Source: Chinchilla lanigera (Eukaryota > Chordata > Mammalia > Rodentia > Chinchillidae). Taken from it: a stretch of 64,000 bases of DNA. Under the pieces are notes generated by a model that was not told the origin of the DNA, did no database searches, and saw nothing but the letters and a program-made list of their open reading frames with translations. This document shows, piece by piece, positions 34,450-47,519 of this stretch; positions within the stretch are counted from its first letter, which is position 1, and each line of letters begins with the position of its first letter. The stretch spans positions 22,514,157-22,578,156 of the forward strand of contig NW_004955434.1 of NCBI RefSeq assembly GCF_000276665.1, written 5' to 3'. A program made the position numbers and the translations under genes.

Positions 34450-35040
34450 ACACCCAACCCGTGCCCATTTATTCCCTAAAACGTTACTTTCTGAGACGGA
34501 ATCATTTGCTCATCACCTTTACAGTTTACCATGTCTGCATTTAACCCGTAATTTTACTTACTAATTTCTAAACCCATCTAACATGTTTCATTTAAAGTTA
34601 TTATAAAAGGGAAGCCTTATTTAATTATCTTAAATGAAAAACTTGTATCATTTGTCAAAGATATAAGGGAGGCACAAAAATGTGCAAGAAAATAAAATAT
34701 TACTCAATTCTAGCTAAATACAGTTACTTGATGCCTCTTCTTGCTTTAAAACAGGCGTAGGAAATGTAAGCGAAGTGTTTAACATATACTAGTGAGACTT
34801 TTTTCTGAGCTAATTAGCGAGGTGAAACAAGCCTGAAGAGCAAATAATTTCCTCATTCTATGCTTGGTATTGTGTAACTCAGGTTCTTCGTCCTATGAAA
34901 GCCAATTCCACTTGCGCTTGGGAAATCTGCTTCCTAGTTTGTAAAGCACTGTAACAACATCCTGTCCTATCAGCAAGGCAGACAGTTTACATTTTAACGT
35001 GGAGACAATTCCAGCAAATAGTGGGCATTTGTAGGAGTCC
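34450..35040. other. non-repetitive AT-rich stretch
   Basis: I see no repeat and no gene. The sequence is AT-rich and varied, with homeodomain-like TAATTA cores (for example 'gctaattagcg' near 34810). That is the look of conserved non-coding regulatory DNA, but conservation cannot be judged from one sequence. Confidence 0.25.
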
Positions 35041-35680
35041 TAAAGCCCAGGTAGGCCTCTTACGTGGAGTTTAGAGTTGGACAACTGCCTCGGGGTCTGG
35101 GAACGGAACCCAACCCAGGGCACAAGGGAGGGCAGGAAACACTTACTGCTAAAAAGAAAAAAAGACTTTCTGTAGCTGGCTCAGCCTCTTGGTTGGTCTT
35201 GAGCCAAGCGCTACACAACTGGAAACCAAATCTTGGTGCAGAGACGTGCTAGACCCAGGCTTCTGGACTCAGTCTCTGACCAGGTTGTACAGGGTGCTGG
35301 GATAGCTTCTGTTTTTCTCAGGGAAGGAGGGCCTGTCTCTCTCTTTGCTCAGATGTGACAACTGATTTGACCACAAGATTGACCGGGTCCCTTCTATGCC
35401 GCCTTTGTTTTGCAAACTGCAGACCCATTTCTCAAATTAGAGGAACCTCTGTGCCCTGGGAGCTTGGAAGACATCTCACCCCATGTACAGAATCTCCAGG
35501 TTAAACTCTTCAGGTGATTCCCACACTCATTAAACGCAAAACCAGTACTTGTAGAGATTGTGGTCAGGAGGTGACGCTGGACTTCAAGCCATGGATCCTT
35601 CAGCAGTGCGATCTCCATGCCCAGGGCTAGGAGCTGCCACTCCAAATGCTGCGGCTACCTGGAATGCCAGTTCTGACCCA
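35041..35680. other. unassigned sequence
   Basis: A faint resemblance to an antisense ID exists near 35095-35150; it is too weak to call. Nothing else is recognised. Confidence 0.35.
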
Positions 35681-35684
35681 GGGT

Positions 35685-35870
35685 CCCCTACGTATCAGTT
35701 AGAGGATCTTTGAGTAAGTGACTCAGCCCTTCTGGGCCTCTGTGGGAGCACCTATAAGAAGGCAGAGCGAAACGTACTTCTCAGAGTTGTCCAGGGTGGT
35801 CTGTAAGAATGCCTGGGGCATACAGCAAGTACTCGTCCCGTGTTCACCTGCAAGTATGCACTGGGACCTA
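35685..35870 (+). repeat. MIR fragment
   Basis: 'gagtaagtgactcagcccttctgggcctctgtgg ... cctataagaaggcagag ... tgcctggggcatacagcaagtact' is a MIR from its middle to its 3' end. Confidence 0.8.
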
Positions 35871-37495
35871 CAGTGTCAGGCTCTAGGCCCTTGCACTGAG
35901 CAGGACAGACAGGGTCAGCAGAGAATGGAGAAGGAAGAGCATCCGTAGTGCCTCTGAAGAGGATGGAGTTCACCAGAGTGTGACAAGAATGGGAGTCCCC
36001 GCAGCAGAGGTGGTGAGGTGTGCAGTTCCTGAGGAAACCACATTCGAGGCAAGGCTCGAGTTGAAAAGGGGCAGCCATATGGAGACCCGCAGACCCTGCA
36101 TTCTGGGTAGAGGGCACACCAGGCAGAGCGCCAGAGCTCCGATCCGGAGCAAGGCCAGGGCTGGTGCAAAAGAGGAAGGGAAAGAAAGGACAGGCTGGCT
36201 GCAGTGTGCTCTTCAGTGTGGCTGGGGAAAATGTAAATGGCTGCAGACTTTCCATCACTACATTTCCTGTGTCTCTGCTCTGGCTGTGCAGTCATCTACA
36301 TCTGCCCACAGGCCCTGGGCAGAAAGCTATTCATATTCTCCTGCACAGACGGCAGAGGCTGGGAGACCAAGGGTAGCCTCTGTCCCTATTTTCAGCCTCA
36401 CAAAGACGGACCTACCCACACCGCTACCTGGGCGGGACGCTCTTCGGCCCCACCCATCACCGAGTGCCTAGGAGAAGGAACTGAGACCGTCCTCTGCCGA
36501 AAGTTCATGTGTTCTGGCTCAAAGGAGCTGATGTTTACCAGCTGGAAAGAATTTTCTGCTGATTTCACAAATAAGCCAACCGTGCCAAATCCTACGGGAA
36601 GCATGCCCAAAGCAGCCAGCAAAATCAGATTTGAGATTTTTACCAAAAGTGTAGGTGTTAGCTATGAGCCTGACCTGGTAGTTCTAAGTGTGTCAGCCAG
36701 AATTTAAAGACTTTTTGAGCAAAAGGAAGACTAGTAGTTTGAGGGGCTTAAACCTTATCAGGGCATCATACCATGCTACGGATCCCCCCCCAAAATATCA
36801 GCTTACAAAGAACTGATACCTGCTCCTCACTCGAGCCTAGTAACCATGGGAGGTAGGATAGGCCTTACAGAGCTTTCGCAAGTGAGAACTACAGTGTCCT
36901 ACGAGGCTATAGCCTCATGTGGTGAAAGAGGGCTTGGAGGCTGCTCTGGCCCGTGACCGGGGTCTTTCCAGTGCCCCGGGCATCACTGTCAGCAGCGGAC
37001 CTGTTTCCTCTCTTGCTTCCTTTGAGAAAGCCCCCTTTCTGTCCCTTCCCCACTGCTGCTGCTGACTTTGCTTCTCCTTTGTAGATACATTCATTTTGTC
37101 CAAAAGCACCTCCATAATTGAAAGTCAGACTATTAGCACTTTAATTCTATCTGCAACCTTAACTCCACTTTGCCACAGGGCCTAACATGGTCTCGCTTTC
37201 TGGCACCCGAGACAGGGACGTCTTTGGGGAGCCATTAGTCCGTCTACCACACACAGTCTCTCCCCAAGCAGCTATTTCTTGGCAACAACTTTACGCCGTG
37301 GGAGATTTACTGCCATAGTTGTTAAAGCGCCACTATCATCACCACCTCCACAATCTCCAAACAGTCGGCCAGGTGTTCCTAGTTTGCAGTGATTTAATCC
37401 TCATGAATTTTTATTTAATTTTATAAATTGTACTTGCTCAATTAAAAAAAAAAAAAACCTCCTCATTGGAGAAGAACTCCACAACCCTGTCCCTG
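35871..37495. other. unassigned sequence
   Basis: No repeat is recognised. Several frames overlap on both strands between 35752 and 36707 (up to 168 codons), a GC-composition effect more than a gene: none has a known domain and none is supported by splice sites I trust. Confidence 0.4.
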
Positions 37496-37499
37496 CAGC

Positions 37500-37725
37500 C
37501 CCTCCACAACGCTGACTTAGAGAAAGCAGAATGCTACTTGGGGGGAGCCCACACCTCAAGACTTCAGCTCCTCGCACCGGAAAGAGGAGCCGCTGCTTCC
37601 TCGGAGCCTGCCTGCCCTTGACGGCGGACGAGACCCTGCTCACCCCTGCGCAGCCTCTGGACGGCGGGCAGCGGCTCACCCGCTCCGGAGCGGTCCGCTC
37701 ATGGCTCACTTAACCCACGTTCCAG
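37500..37725. other. small CpG-rich patch
   Basis: CpG dinucleotides are frequent here ('ttgacggcggacgagacc', 'ctggacggcgggcagcgg', 'ctccggagcggtccgctc') compared with the rest of the window. It is about 200 bases, shorter than a typical CpG-island promoter. No exon is recognised. Confidence 0.4.
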
Positions 37726-38699
37726 GGCCGCCAGGGCTGCTGAATCTGCGCTAAAAGTGTCAGCGTGGAGACTTGCAGTGCACCAGACAGGTACTGTAAA
37801 GACTTCAATCCTTGGGAAAAAGGCTGTAAGGAGTCTGGCCCTGGTTCCGCTGGTCTGCAGTAATGTAAACACAAGGCAGGGCTCTGCGTATCTGATCCTT
37901 CCTGCTGTAAACCCTGCAGGGGCCTGAGGGCATGAAGCACGTTTTCTACACTGAGCGGCTCCCTTCAGAGAATTCTGCACACATACCTCAGCTGTGCGGA
38001 TGCCAAGGGAAAAAGGCTCTCAGCTGCCCTTTTCATTCCATAAATCTTTGCAGGACATCAGCCTCTGTCAGGGTAGAGCTCCAGGAGATGATCGGAAAAA
38101 AAGACTGAGACAGACACAGGGTGGCCGGTACATGGGGGAATCCTAGGCAGCTTGTTGTTTGGTGTCACTTTAAACGAGTCTACTTGAGCTGTGTGTCTGA
38201 TATTTACTGCCCCAGGGGGCGGGGAGAAGATGCTTTAATAGTCACCGCTTTGTCAATTCACCTACTTTACCTCTATTGGCTAACATAAAATATGCCAAAA
38301 ATGTTTGCTTTTCTCTAGAGCTCTTGTTCTCTCCCTAGTTTTAAACTGTGGTTTGTTTTTAAGTCAGACTACTTCTTGTTCAGAGGAACATATTAAAGAG
38401 TTTTGAGCTTAGGCAATAAAATATTTCACTCGTCATCCAAAACGGCACCCTACTGGTATTACGTGGATTCAGAATTGAGACTGACTGCCTGTCACCTTCA
38501 GGCCACTGTATGGAGTAGTCTCAAGGGTTTACTATTAATATCACTCGTGCTTGAAAAAGCTCTTAGCAATGTTTAGTGGACCTTAGAAAGAGGTTTTTGT
38601 GTTTTCATTCCAGGATACCTTCTACTTTAGGAAGAAACTCCTGCTTTGCCATTTATGTAAGGAATAATATCATGCATTTGAGCTAATCGACACTAGACA
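37726..38699. other. unassigned, non-repetitive sequence
   Basis: No gene or repeat is recognised; the right half is AT-rich. Confidence 0.4.
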
Positions 38700-39400
38700 T
38701 ATTTTTATTTCATTCATTTAAAAAATATTTATTATGTGACCAGTATGCACCAAGCTTGTCCAGCTACCATTCCAGAAGTGTCCAGAGACTATTCCAAAGA
38801 ACAAATCAGATAATGTCCATGTTCATATGGTGTTCATGGCTGGGAACACAGCTCAGTGACACAAGCACCTGCCTGGCAAGCACAAGGTCCTGAGTTTGAT
38901 TCCTGGTAGCAAAAAAAAACTCCTATGGAGTTCACATTTTAGTAGAGTGTGGGGGAGAATAAAGAACAAATAAATCTATAGATTAATTTCAGATAGTGAG
39001 AGTTTCAATGAAGGAAATAAGAGATGTGATCAAGAATAATAGCGTGGGGTATTCAAAAGCTCAGTACATGCCCTGTCTTGTGACTGTGTAGATTTTTATT
39101 CATAACTGAGCTGAGACTTGCTTGGTTGGAAGAAGCTACATAGGCGGACTTAGGGGGAAAGTTGTCCGAGCAAAGCCAACAGCACACAGAGAGGTTCACA
39201 TGAGCTTGTGTACTGAGAACCAAACAGATGCATAGTGAGGCTGCAGTCAGCAGGGGCAGGTGGCAGAGGCATGAAAAAGAGAGGGAAAAGACACATATTT
39301 GACAGGCTATTACGAGGAGATTAGATTTTCTTCTAGTTGCGATGAGAAACAATTAAAGGGCTTAATAAAGTAACGAACATGATCTAATTTACCGCTTTAA
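38700..39400 (+). repeat. ancient L2-class repeat interrupted by an ID
   Basis: 'tttattatgtgaccagtatgcacc' on the left and 'gagttcacattttagtagagtgtggg ... aaagaacaaataaatctatag' on the right of the ID belong to one old repeat; later text ('ctgagctgagacttg', 'aataaagtaacgaacatgatctaa') fits the same family. Strongly diverged. Confidence 0.55.
38838..38921 (+). mobile_element. ID-type SINE
   Basis: 'ggctgggaacacagctcagtgacacaagcacctgcctgg', 'ggtcctgagtttgattcctgg' and a nine-A tail. Imperfect flanking text 'tatggtgttcat' / 'tatggagttcac' looks like its target duplication. Confidence 0.9.
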
Positions 39401-39857
39401 GAGACCATGCCAATTACCGGGTGGAAAATGGATTATTATGGGAAAAGTAGGAGCTAGAGGAACACTTGAGACTTATTACAGGAATCTGTGCGAAAGTTAG
39501 GGAGGTCTGGACTGTGACCGCAGCTGTGCCGTGGAGGGGCAAGAAGCAGCTCCGAGGGAGATACGTCAGAGCGGTACAAAGCCTGGAGGACTTGCCTCGC
39601 CAAGATGCAGGTGTGGGCAAGACAAGAATCCAGGACAGCTTCCGTATCACTGGTTGAGGTGAGGACAGTAGAGGATAAAGGCGGCAACAAATGTGTGGGC
39701 CCAGGAAACCAGAGCCCCTGTTTTAGACGTGGGCGAGCAGTGTGGGCTGAGCCTGCGCACGTCAAGTGGACAGTTGGACACACTTGCTCGGTGGACAGCT
39801 CAAGGCAAGCTCTTCTTTGTAACCACTCACTTGTAGCAGTATTTAAAAGCCATGGGC
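39401..39857. other. unassigned sequence
   Basis: May still include worn L2-class repeat at the left. No gene recognised. Confidence 0.3.
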
Positions 39858-39960
39858 CACCCGGGTGTTGTGGTTCGGGAAGTGTAAACCCCGCTATATA
39901 AGAGGCTGAGTTCTTAGCCGGTCGGGCAACCTAGCGAGGCCCTGACTCAGACTAAACAGT
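39858..39960 (+). mobile_element. worn 7SL-derived SINE
   Basis: 'ccacccgggtgttgtggttcggg ... aaccccgctatataagaggctgag ... gcaacctagcgaggccctg' follows the B1/Alu monomer with many changes. Confidence 0.55.
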
Positions 39961-41335
39961 AAGGTAGCCATGGGCCCAGGGTGAGAGTGTTGACAGAGGT
40001 CAAGCTCACAGATGCGTTAGTGTCCCTTATTAGGTCACTCGGTCATGTGCACATGTGCACACACGCGCACACACACACACACTCTGAAAAGACTTACAAG
40101 ATATTTAAGAGAAAGCGAATAGCTATGTTTTTCACATTTCAAACTAGGAAGTGTTCAGGGTGTCTAAAAACACAGGAAATATTTAAATTTTAAAAATTGG
40201 TTACAATGAAAGACACATTGCCACTCGTCTTTCTCAGAATGTTCCTCCTCGCTCTGAACACACTTGCCCTGTCCCTCTCGCCGCTTTCGGGAGCCATTTT
40301 GGATGTCCTCTTTTGTGTCTGTACTTGCGCTGTCGTACCTGCCTCTGTGTCCTGAACGGACTGCAAATGTTTTCATGGTCATCTGGATTTTGGGAAGGAT
40401 CCAGAAGCTGCACCGAGCCAGGTCTGGTAAGCCAGCTGGATGAGGACAAGCTGAACGTTTTGGTGCGCGTGCTTTCCCGTGGGGTGACACGAGGCGGCAG
40501 CATTCGTCTTGTTTTTGATCACATCTCATGAACACACGTATGGGAGAGGAGTCCTGAACTGCTTCGAAAGCATCAAGAACAGTGGGGTAAATGTGTCTGA
40601 AGCAAGAGGGATTCTTTTGGGGGGATAATGGCACGGGATCTTTCTTACTGTCTTACCGTGTATTTGCTCACCCTCGTAAAACCTTTTAATGAAGTCCTAT
40701 TAGAAAGAGTAGAAACAGCCTCTCACTTATATCGCAACTTGGATTATAGATGCAACCTCAGGGCAGGGCAAATCGCACACAAGATGTACAGCACACAAGG
40801 CCTTTACACCTAATATTCCATTTCTGAGCACTTATTCTATAGAAATATTGGCACAAGTGCACAAATGCATAAGTAGAAAGGTATCTTTTGGCATTATTTG
40901 TATTAGGAAAGCATTAGAAATAACCTAAGTGACTTAAAGGACTGATTTAATAGATGTCATTTCTTTACAGTGTTTCAAAAGAAGTCATTCAGGGAGGATA
41001 GATAGTGGTTATTATATATATTGACAGTGGTTACTAGAGAACATCAGGACAACATGAAGAGTACTCTACTATTTCTGGGGAATAAATCCACGTATTTATG
41101 ATTGCATATATAGGACACCAGTGACAGTGGTTGCCTTCAGGAGGGGAGTAGGACAGCTGGTCTACAGAAGGGGAAGGAGACTTACTTGTCACACGCAGCC
41201 TTCAGGACTCTGAGCTTTGAACCACCTGCAAGCACTTCTGCAGAAAGATGAAGACATTTTATCTTGTGGCTTGAGATTAGGGTGTATGGGGGCGTAGGGA
41301 GGTAACAGATGAAACTGAATAATGAAATTGATCTT
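39961..41335. other. unassigned sequence with a short CA repeat
   Basis: A (CA)n tract of about 10 units lies at 40057-40082. No gene or other repeat is recognised. The antisense frame 40164-40634 has no known domain. Confidence 0.4.
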
Positions 41336-41339
41336 GTGA

Positions 41340-41425
41340 AATTATGTATGTTAGAATGTTCTTAACACTTAGCAAGTGTCTGGTCCATTTTAGGCATCTA
41401 ATAAATGTTAGCTATTATTATCCAC
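41340..41425 (+). repeat. MIR 3' end
   Basis: 'cttagcaagtgtctggtccattttaggcatctaataaatgttagctattatta' is the characteristic MIR end. Confidence 0.75.
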
Positions 41426-42370
41426 ATAACAGGATTACATAACAGAATCACACATCATTTAGTGAAGCAGGAGTTTGATTTTACAGGTTTAACTAGGGTT
41501 AGCATGAAGTCTCCAGATACTCTTTTTGAGTTTCACATCCAGATGGTGGTGTCTGGTGAAGGCCAGCTGTGAGTCCCTGGGTCCCTGCCTGTAAGGGGAG
41601 AACTGGGGCTTGGCCTGGTGCCCTGTTTTGTACCCAGGCCTTGGCCCCACAGACATGCAACTCTAGAACACACCTTTCTGCTTGAGCAATGGATTTTGTA
41701 ATAAACACCTGTGCAGCCCTTCAGCGTTTGAAAATTCCTCTCATCCGAAAGGCTAAGGTCTTCTCACTGCGAACACAGCTGACTGAGTAAGATGTGAATA
41801 CACCTGACCCACGCTGAGCCAACCAGATCTTCCTTGGAAGGTTAAAACTTGAACCAATGGAGACTTGAGTCAGTTCCCACATGGCTGAAAATACAATACA
41901 CAAATGTGTGAGCTGTGGCTAAGAGAAGTAAAAATAAATCTAATGCTCCATTTGAAGATAAGGAAGAGTAGCTCACAGAGAGCTTCCAGGGTGTGGTTTC
42001 AGTGGCTTCCAGGGGCACAGCCGTATTGGTGCCTGTATATTCTGTGAGATTCTCTGGGTTCTTGGAATTCTCTTTGTTTCTTCTCCACATGCCAGGTTGC
42101 CTTGGTTTCTAGTTTGCTTTTGCTTTTTGCAACACAAAAGCATTCAAACCAATACAGACACCAAAATCAGGGCAAACTGCAGCCTGCTAGGGGCAGTAGA
42201 GAAGAACATGGCTGGAGATCAGCACAGACATCTCTCCCAAAGGGAAGCCCTGGGAAGGGGAAGGGTGTCTCGCTGGGTGAGGAGAGTGATTCTGGAGAAA
42301 AGAGGAAAGGGAGGGAGGTATTGAGGCTCCTCTCCCAAATCTTCCATGGTCGTTCATTTACTTTTCATAA
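41426..42370. other. unassigned sequence
   Basis: No gene or repeat recognised. Confidence 0.4.
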
Positions 42371-42810
42371 CTAAGTTGCCATAATAAAGCACCACACACT
42401 GGTGGCATAAAGTAGCACAAAATGTACTACGTCACAGTCGGAGGCTGAGAGTCTGAAATCGGTGAAATCAGAGCCGTGCTCTTCTGAGACCTGTAAGGAG
42501 GCTTCCTAGTTTCCGGTCACGGTCGTCGCTTCCTGACCGTCTGTGGCTTACAGTTACATCATTCCAGTTCTTGCCTTTTTGTTCACGCAGTGAGCTTGCT
42601 GGGTACCTCTGCCTTCACATGGCATTCTCCTGTGTGTGCCTCTGTCAGATTGCCCTCTTTTTATAAGGACAGCAGTCATTGGATTAGGGCCCACCTTAAT
42701 GATCTTGTCTTCATTTGGAAAGACCCAATTTCCAAAAAGGTGACATTCATAGGCTCCAGGGATTGGGACTCAAATATATCTTTTGGAGGACATAATTCAA
42801 CCAACAACCA
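42371..42810 (-). mobile_element. MLT1-type LTR, antisense
   Basis: 'taagttgccataataaagcaccacacactggtggc ... ccctctttttataaggacagcagtcattggattagggcccaccttaatgatcttgtc ... cccaatttccaaaaaggtgacattcatagg ... tatcttttggaggacataattcaacc' is a clean reverse-complement MLT1 from 3' to 5' end. Confidence 0.9.
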
Positions 42811-43245
42811 CTGTTGGACACAGGGAATTACTACCACTTACCGTATGTGCTAAGTAGCTCATCCAGGAAAACAGGATCTACTCCAAGAATTTAAAACAGA
42901 GGAGATTCAGCATAAAAACCTGGTCAGAAAGGGGACAGAAGCTGAGAAGCCAAACGGAAGACAGTGGACAGCCCAGACACTGGCCTGAGCAGAACATCGC
43001 TGCTCTGCCTAACCTGAAGGGACAACCGAAGGGGTGTGAGTCACTTACTAAGTGGAAGTGAGGACCATGGCAAATTTGTCACGAGCCAGGATTCCTCCTC
43101 CCTCGCACCCTTTAGGCTCCTGCCATAGCCTCTGTTCCTAGGGAGCCAGTGGACACTGGACCCTAGAAAGAGGGCCCTGCCATAGAGAGAGCAGGGAAGG
43201 CCCGGGAGCTGAGGGCCAGCAGACCCAGGACTGGCCCACCCACTG
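42811..43245. other. unassigned sequence
   Basis: Nothing recognised. Confidence 0.4.
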
Positions 43246-43249
43246 TGCA

Positions 43250-43390
43250 CCAGAGTTCTAATTTAAGCCCCACAGCAACTTCTGAGGTGGGCATTACTGT
43301 CCTAAACTTATAAGCAGGGCTGCTGAGACTCAGAGGGCTTAAGTAGCTCCCTAGCTCCCAGCTCTGTTCTGTCTTAGGTTTGCACCTGGG
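43250..43390 (+). repeat. MIR fragment
   Basis: 'agccccacagcaacttctgaggtgggcattactgtcctaaactta ... gctgctgagactcagagggcttaagtagctc' is MIR core text. Confidence 0.75.
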
Positions 43391-46300
43391 GCTGCTCTCA
43401 AGGTTGTAGCTGCTCTCCCTCAATGAACCCTTTCTAGCTTCCAAGTTGATTCTCTCTGTCTCCTGTATCTGTACAGCCCCCTAGAAGAGAGTCGCCTTTG
43501 CAAACAAACTATGCGCAGGAAAAGCCTTATTAAGGGACCCAGCAGGCAGGACAAATCCAACAGCCATGGGGTCACTACTGGTATTTTCTTTCTCTCCTCC
43601 TACTTTGCGGGCTTTTCCTCTGGTATTAGATCACGCCTGCTTACTCTGTTGCTCTCTTGTTCTGTCTCTCCCTGTTGTGCTTCGCCCCCAGCCCCCGCCC
43701 CCCGGCAGCCTATGCGGGAGCACTCATCCCAGCTATCACTTTTCCAAGGAGCTCTTCCTAGGACGCTCAGGCCAGCCCATCACAACCCCTTTAGCTGCAG
43801 ATAACTCCTTTTTCATACTCCTCACACAGCTTGTCGTTTCTAGCCTCATGGGGTAGCCTATTCAACTACTAATTTGTGGTCTTCTATCTTTTAATTTGCT
43901 CATTTCTACAGGTACTAGGCTTTATATTCCCTTGCCGTGAGCATTCTCCCAAGAGGAAGTAGCACCCTAATGAAGACGAAGCTCCTTTACGTGCAGGGCA
44001 AAGGGAGAGCACCCTGCTGGCGATGCCAGGAAGAGAAACCGAGGTTCCCTCCCAAAACCAGAAGGTGGCTGACCGTTGGCAACTGCTGAGCTTAACAAAG
44101 ACCAGAGACAGACATGGAACCCGAGGGTCAGTGAAATCATTCCCCTGAGCTCATTTTCCAAAATTCCATAGCCTTTACAATAAATTTTAGTCATACGATG
44201 ACATCGCTAAGAATATGACCGACATTGAAAGAAAGAGTGTCAAATACGTCAGAGGTCGGGCAATGGTAGCCCCATCCCTGCCATGTGCAGGTGGCGGGGC
44301 CCTGTCCTCCTCAGTGTCCCTTACTCTTGCTGGGTGGAAACTGTCTGTGGCTCAGACAGAAGTACACTCAGGGTAATGTCCAGGGGACTGTGAACAGACA
44401 TCAGAGGACAGTCAAGCGTACACATCGAAAAGCCAGCACCTTGTCATGGAGCTCCCGGGTCAGGCGAAGATCTTATGCATAGGGTGGGTGGAAGCAGAGG
44501 AATCCCTCTGAGCTGCTTGCCTCCTGGGCCCCTTGCCTTAGGCAAAATAGGTGTGCCAACAGCAGCTATGAAGGTACAGGAACCAGGTGCCCTTCCCGTG
44601 TCTCAAACATTCTCATGGGCTTCTGGTACAAACATAGGAGTTGTCATTTCCTGCAGCCCAGTCAGGATGGGAGATTAGACTCAGCTTTGATTTAAAGAAA
44701 ACAAACAAAAGTGTATATTTTTGTACATGAGTTGCAGACTGAGGTTCGTGTTCATTTGATTTGTTTAATGTCTGACCTCCAAGTCTCTGGCAGCCAACGC
44801 TGTCTCCTTGAACCCATGGCCTGAAGCACGTAAGTGCACAGTCAATATTTGCTGAGCTGAGTGAACGGCCAGTTTGGGAAGTCAAGTGGTGAAAGGGCGT
44901 TACTCCTCTCTCCTGCAACCATGCCCTGCATGTAAGACCCAGAAGCCATGGGTTCTGACTGTCTCCTAAACCCCAGTGACGCTGATCACACACTGCAAAG
45001 CCACACTGGCAGGTTCGGACCAGGCAGGCATTCCCTGCATGGTGAGGAACACCTCCGAAGTACCTCGCGTCTCAGGGATGGTTGCCCATCTTTTCAATTC
45101 TCAAGTGCCCCAAGCTATTGTGAGTGAGTTCTACGCTTACATTCCAAGCAACTTGATTCTCTGTCTTGCAAAAATGCAAGTTGGAAAGTTAATTCATTCC
45201 TTTATGTCAAGGTAATTGCAATTTCACCCTAATCCTTTCTTGTCAAAGACATTTCTACAATGCAGGGAGTTATCTTTTACAAGAGACACTTCAAGGTGAT
45301 TTAATAACAACATTCGTATGAGTCACATTTCCCCGTAGTCATCTACTCCTCAGCTTGGGAGAAAAGGGTTTCAAGTGCAGAAGAGAGAAAGTATTTGGCT
45401 AGACTCAGAACCCACTTACACACTCTCAGGCAAACATACACCTTGAAGGAAAAAAAGAGAACTCTAAGGACCACTTGTGGTAACTAAGGTGCTAAATAGT
45501 GTCTTTCAAAGCAATGCTATTTTTGTTTCCTTTAGGACAAGCTACATTTGTCCGTTGCACTGAAACAGCTTAGAACACTTACAAATTTAACAACTGTAAA
45601 TAGAGGAAATTTCATATGGAGAACAATTATTAACTCAACAATTTACGGAACCCTAACTATGAGCTAAGCATTGTGTTGGGGGCTTGGACTGAACAGCACA
45701 TAGTTGTCAGCTAGCTGCCCCCACCAGGAGAGTGCTTTAGTGGGCCAAAGGCCAAAGGCCAAAGTCCTGCCTCTCTCCCTCCCCCCCATTCTCTCTCTCT
45801 CTCTCTCTCTCATTCCCCTCTCTCTTACCCTCTAGCTTTCTGTGTGTCTCCATTTCTTTTAAGTGTAAAACTACAAGTTTGTCATCTCTTCCTTTTCCTC
45901 CCTGTGCCTAGGAAAAAGAATGGGGATGGATATTTTTAACCTAACCAAATTCCCATCTCACTCCACTTTAGGAAGAAGCTTGCACATTCTTCACTGTTGC
46001 TAATTCTCACTTCACATGAGAGTGCAACAAAATGCAAGAAAGTTGACTGGACTCTGGGCAAATTCAGGAGACCTTGGTGTGAAAGGCCAGCAAGCAGCTC
46101 CATAGTGGACACTCTTCAGATCCACCCACCATGTCTCTGTCAGCCTCAGCCCAAGAGGAAACAGAGCGGAAAGAGAAAGGGCTTAGTGGAAACTGCCTTT
46201 GAAAAGCTCACCATTGTGTCTCCCTAGAAAAGTACATTAAACAAAACACATTTTCACGTCAAGAGTAACTGCTTAGGACAAGGGACATCTTTGCCAAGTG

Positions 46301-47173
46301 CCACTTACTCCACCTCCAGTGAGAATTTTCTGGGCACGCCAGCACTGGTGTTACTTGCTGTAGGCAGATTCTTTACCTGTACTTATAAAAACCCACACTG
46401 GCTACTCCTAGTGGAGCTCTTGTATGTTTCTTTCATCTGGATTTCTAACACTAGGAACTCTGTGATCGACAAGTATCAACAGGTTAACAGGATTGTCTCA
46501 ACAGATACTGGCACATCTTCGGTGCAGACTTGCCCTAGCCAAGGTGTTCTGTGCAGAGGACCCATGCGTGAGCGGCTCACCAAGAGATGCCAGAACTGTG
46601 ACTACACCACAGGAGGCGAGTTTGCATTTTGACTGGAAAAAACCGCTACTCTTACCCATGTGTGATGCTATGTTCTGAATACGACCATGTAAGATATAAA
46701 ATTACTTGGAGTTTACTTGAACCCTGTGTGAGATGAAATGAGATAGAGATTAATAAAATGGTAGGAGGCTGTAACTATTTTTCCAATACTTTAGAAAGTT
46801 AGAAAAACAAAGAGCAACAGCAGCTGCCTTCCTGGTACAGATCATTTTTTCCACCAGCAGTTGGTTGCCTTCGGTAGAAGGCAGTCCTTCGCCCTCACAG
46901 AGGATGTAAGCTACCCACAGAGGATTTTATTCTCAAGATAGATTTCTGTCTATGAGAAATGACATGGAGGGACAGTGGTCTTTAGTACATTTAACATGAG
47001 TGTATATTTACTGGGTATCACTTATACAGATTAGAAAGTATAGAGATTTCGAAAAACCTGGATAGTGAAGCAGTATATCGATAAAAAAAACCAAGATGTA
47101 AACTAATCTGGAAAATTCTGGGTGGTAACTGTATCTAAGTATCACAAAAGGTATTTTGCATAATCCACTTCAG
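43391..47173. other. unassigned, mostly unique sequence
   Basis: Long stretch without a recognised gene or major repeat. Minor items: three tandem GGCCAAA units at about 45744-45764, and a (CT)n tract at 45791-45815. 45080-45660 is varied AT-rich text without repeats and might be regulatory; this is only an impression. Confidence 0.4.
45780..45820 (+). repeat. (CT)n simple repeat
   Basis: A C run followed by about ten CT units. Confidence 0.95.
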
Positions 47174-47180
47174 GCTTTCA

Positions 47181-47519
47181 TGCCAGTTAAAATTAATTGT
47201 CAACTTGATTGGTTTGGGAGATATCTAGTGGGCTAGTAACACACACTCTGGATGTGTCTGGAAGGTCCTTGGAAGTATACCCTCAGGCTCCATATCTGAT
47301 CCTTGGACTCTTTCTGGTTTTGTTCCCTTCTCTCCTTCCTGGCCAGCACACAGTGAGCAGCTGTCCTCTGCCAAGCCGCTCCACCATGATGTTTCTACCT
47401 TGGAGACAGTGGACCAGGGACTGATGCCCCTGAAAGCATGAAGAACAAAACTAAACCTCTCTCTCTTTAAGTTTAGGTGTCAGACATTGTGTCCCAGCCA
47501 TGCAAAGCTGACGAAGAGA
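47181..47519 (+). repeat. 5' LTR of the plus-strand MaLR
   Basis: Start TGCCAGTTAAAATT; right edge near 47519 set by the start of the 'ctggtacc' internal region. The two LTRs differ at many positions, which means an old insertion. Confidence 0.7.

Noticed and set aside
35095..35160. Possible antisense ID SINE
   Set aside because: Only a few short blocks match ('cccagggcacaag', 'aacacttactgct'); too weak.
35752..36707. Cluster of overlapping frames up to 168 codons on both strands
   Set aside because: No domain, no conserved-looking core, frames overlap in all directions; explained by GC content and few stops.
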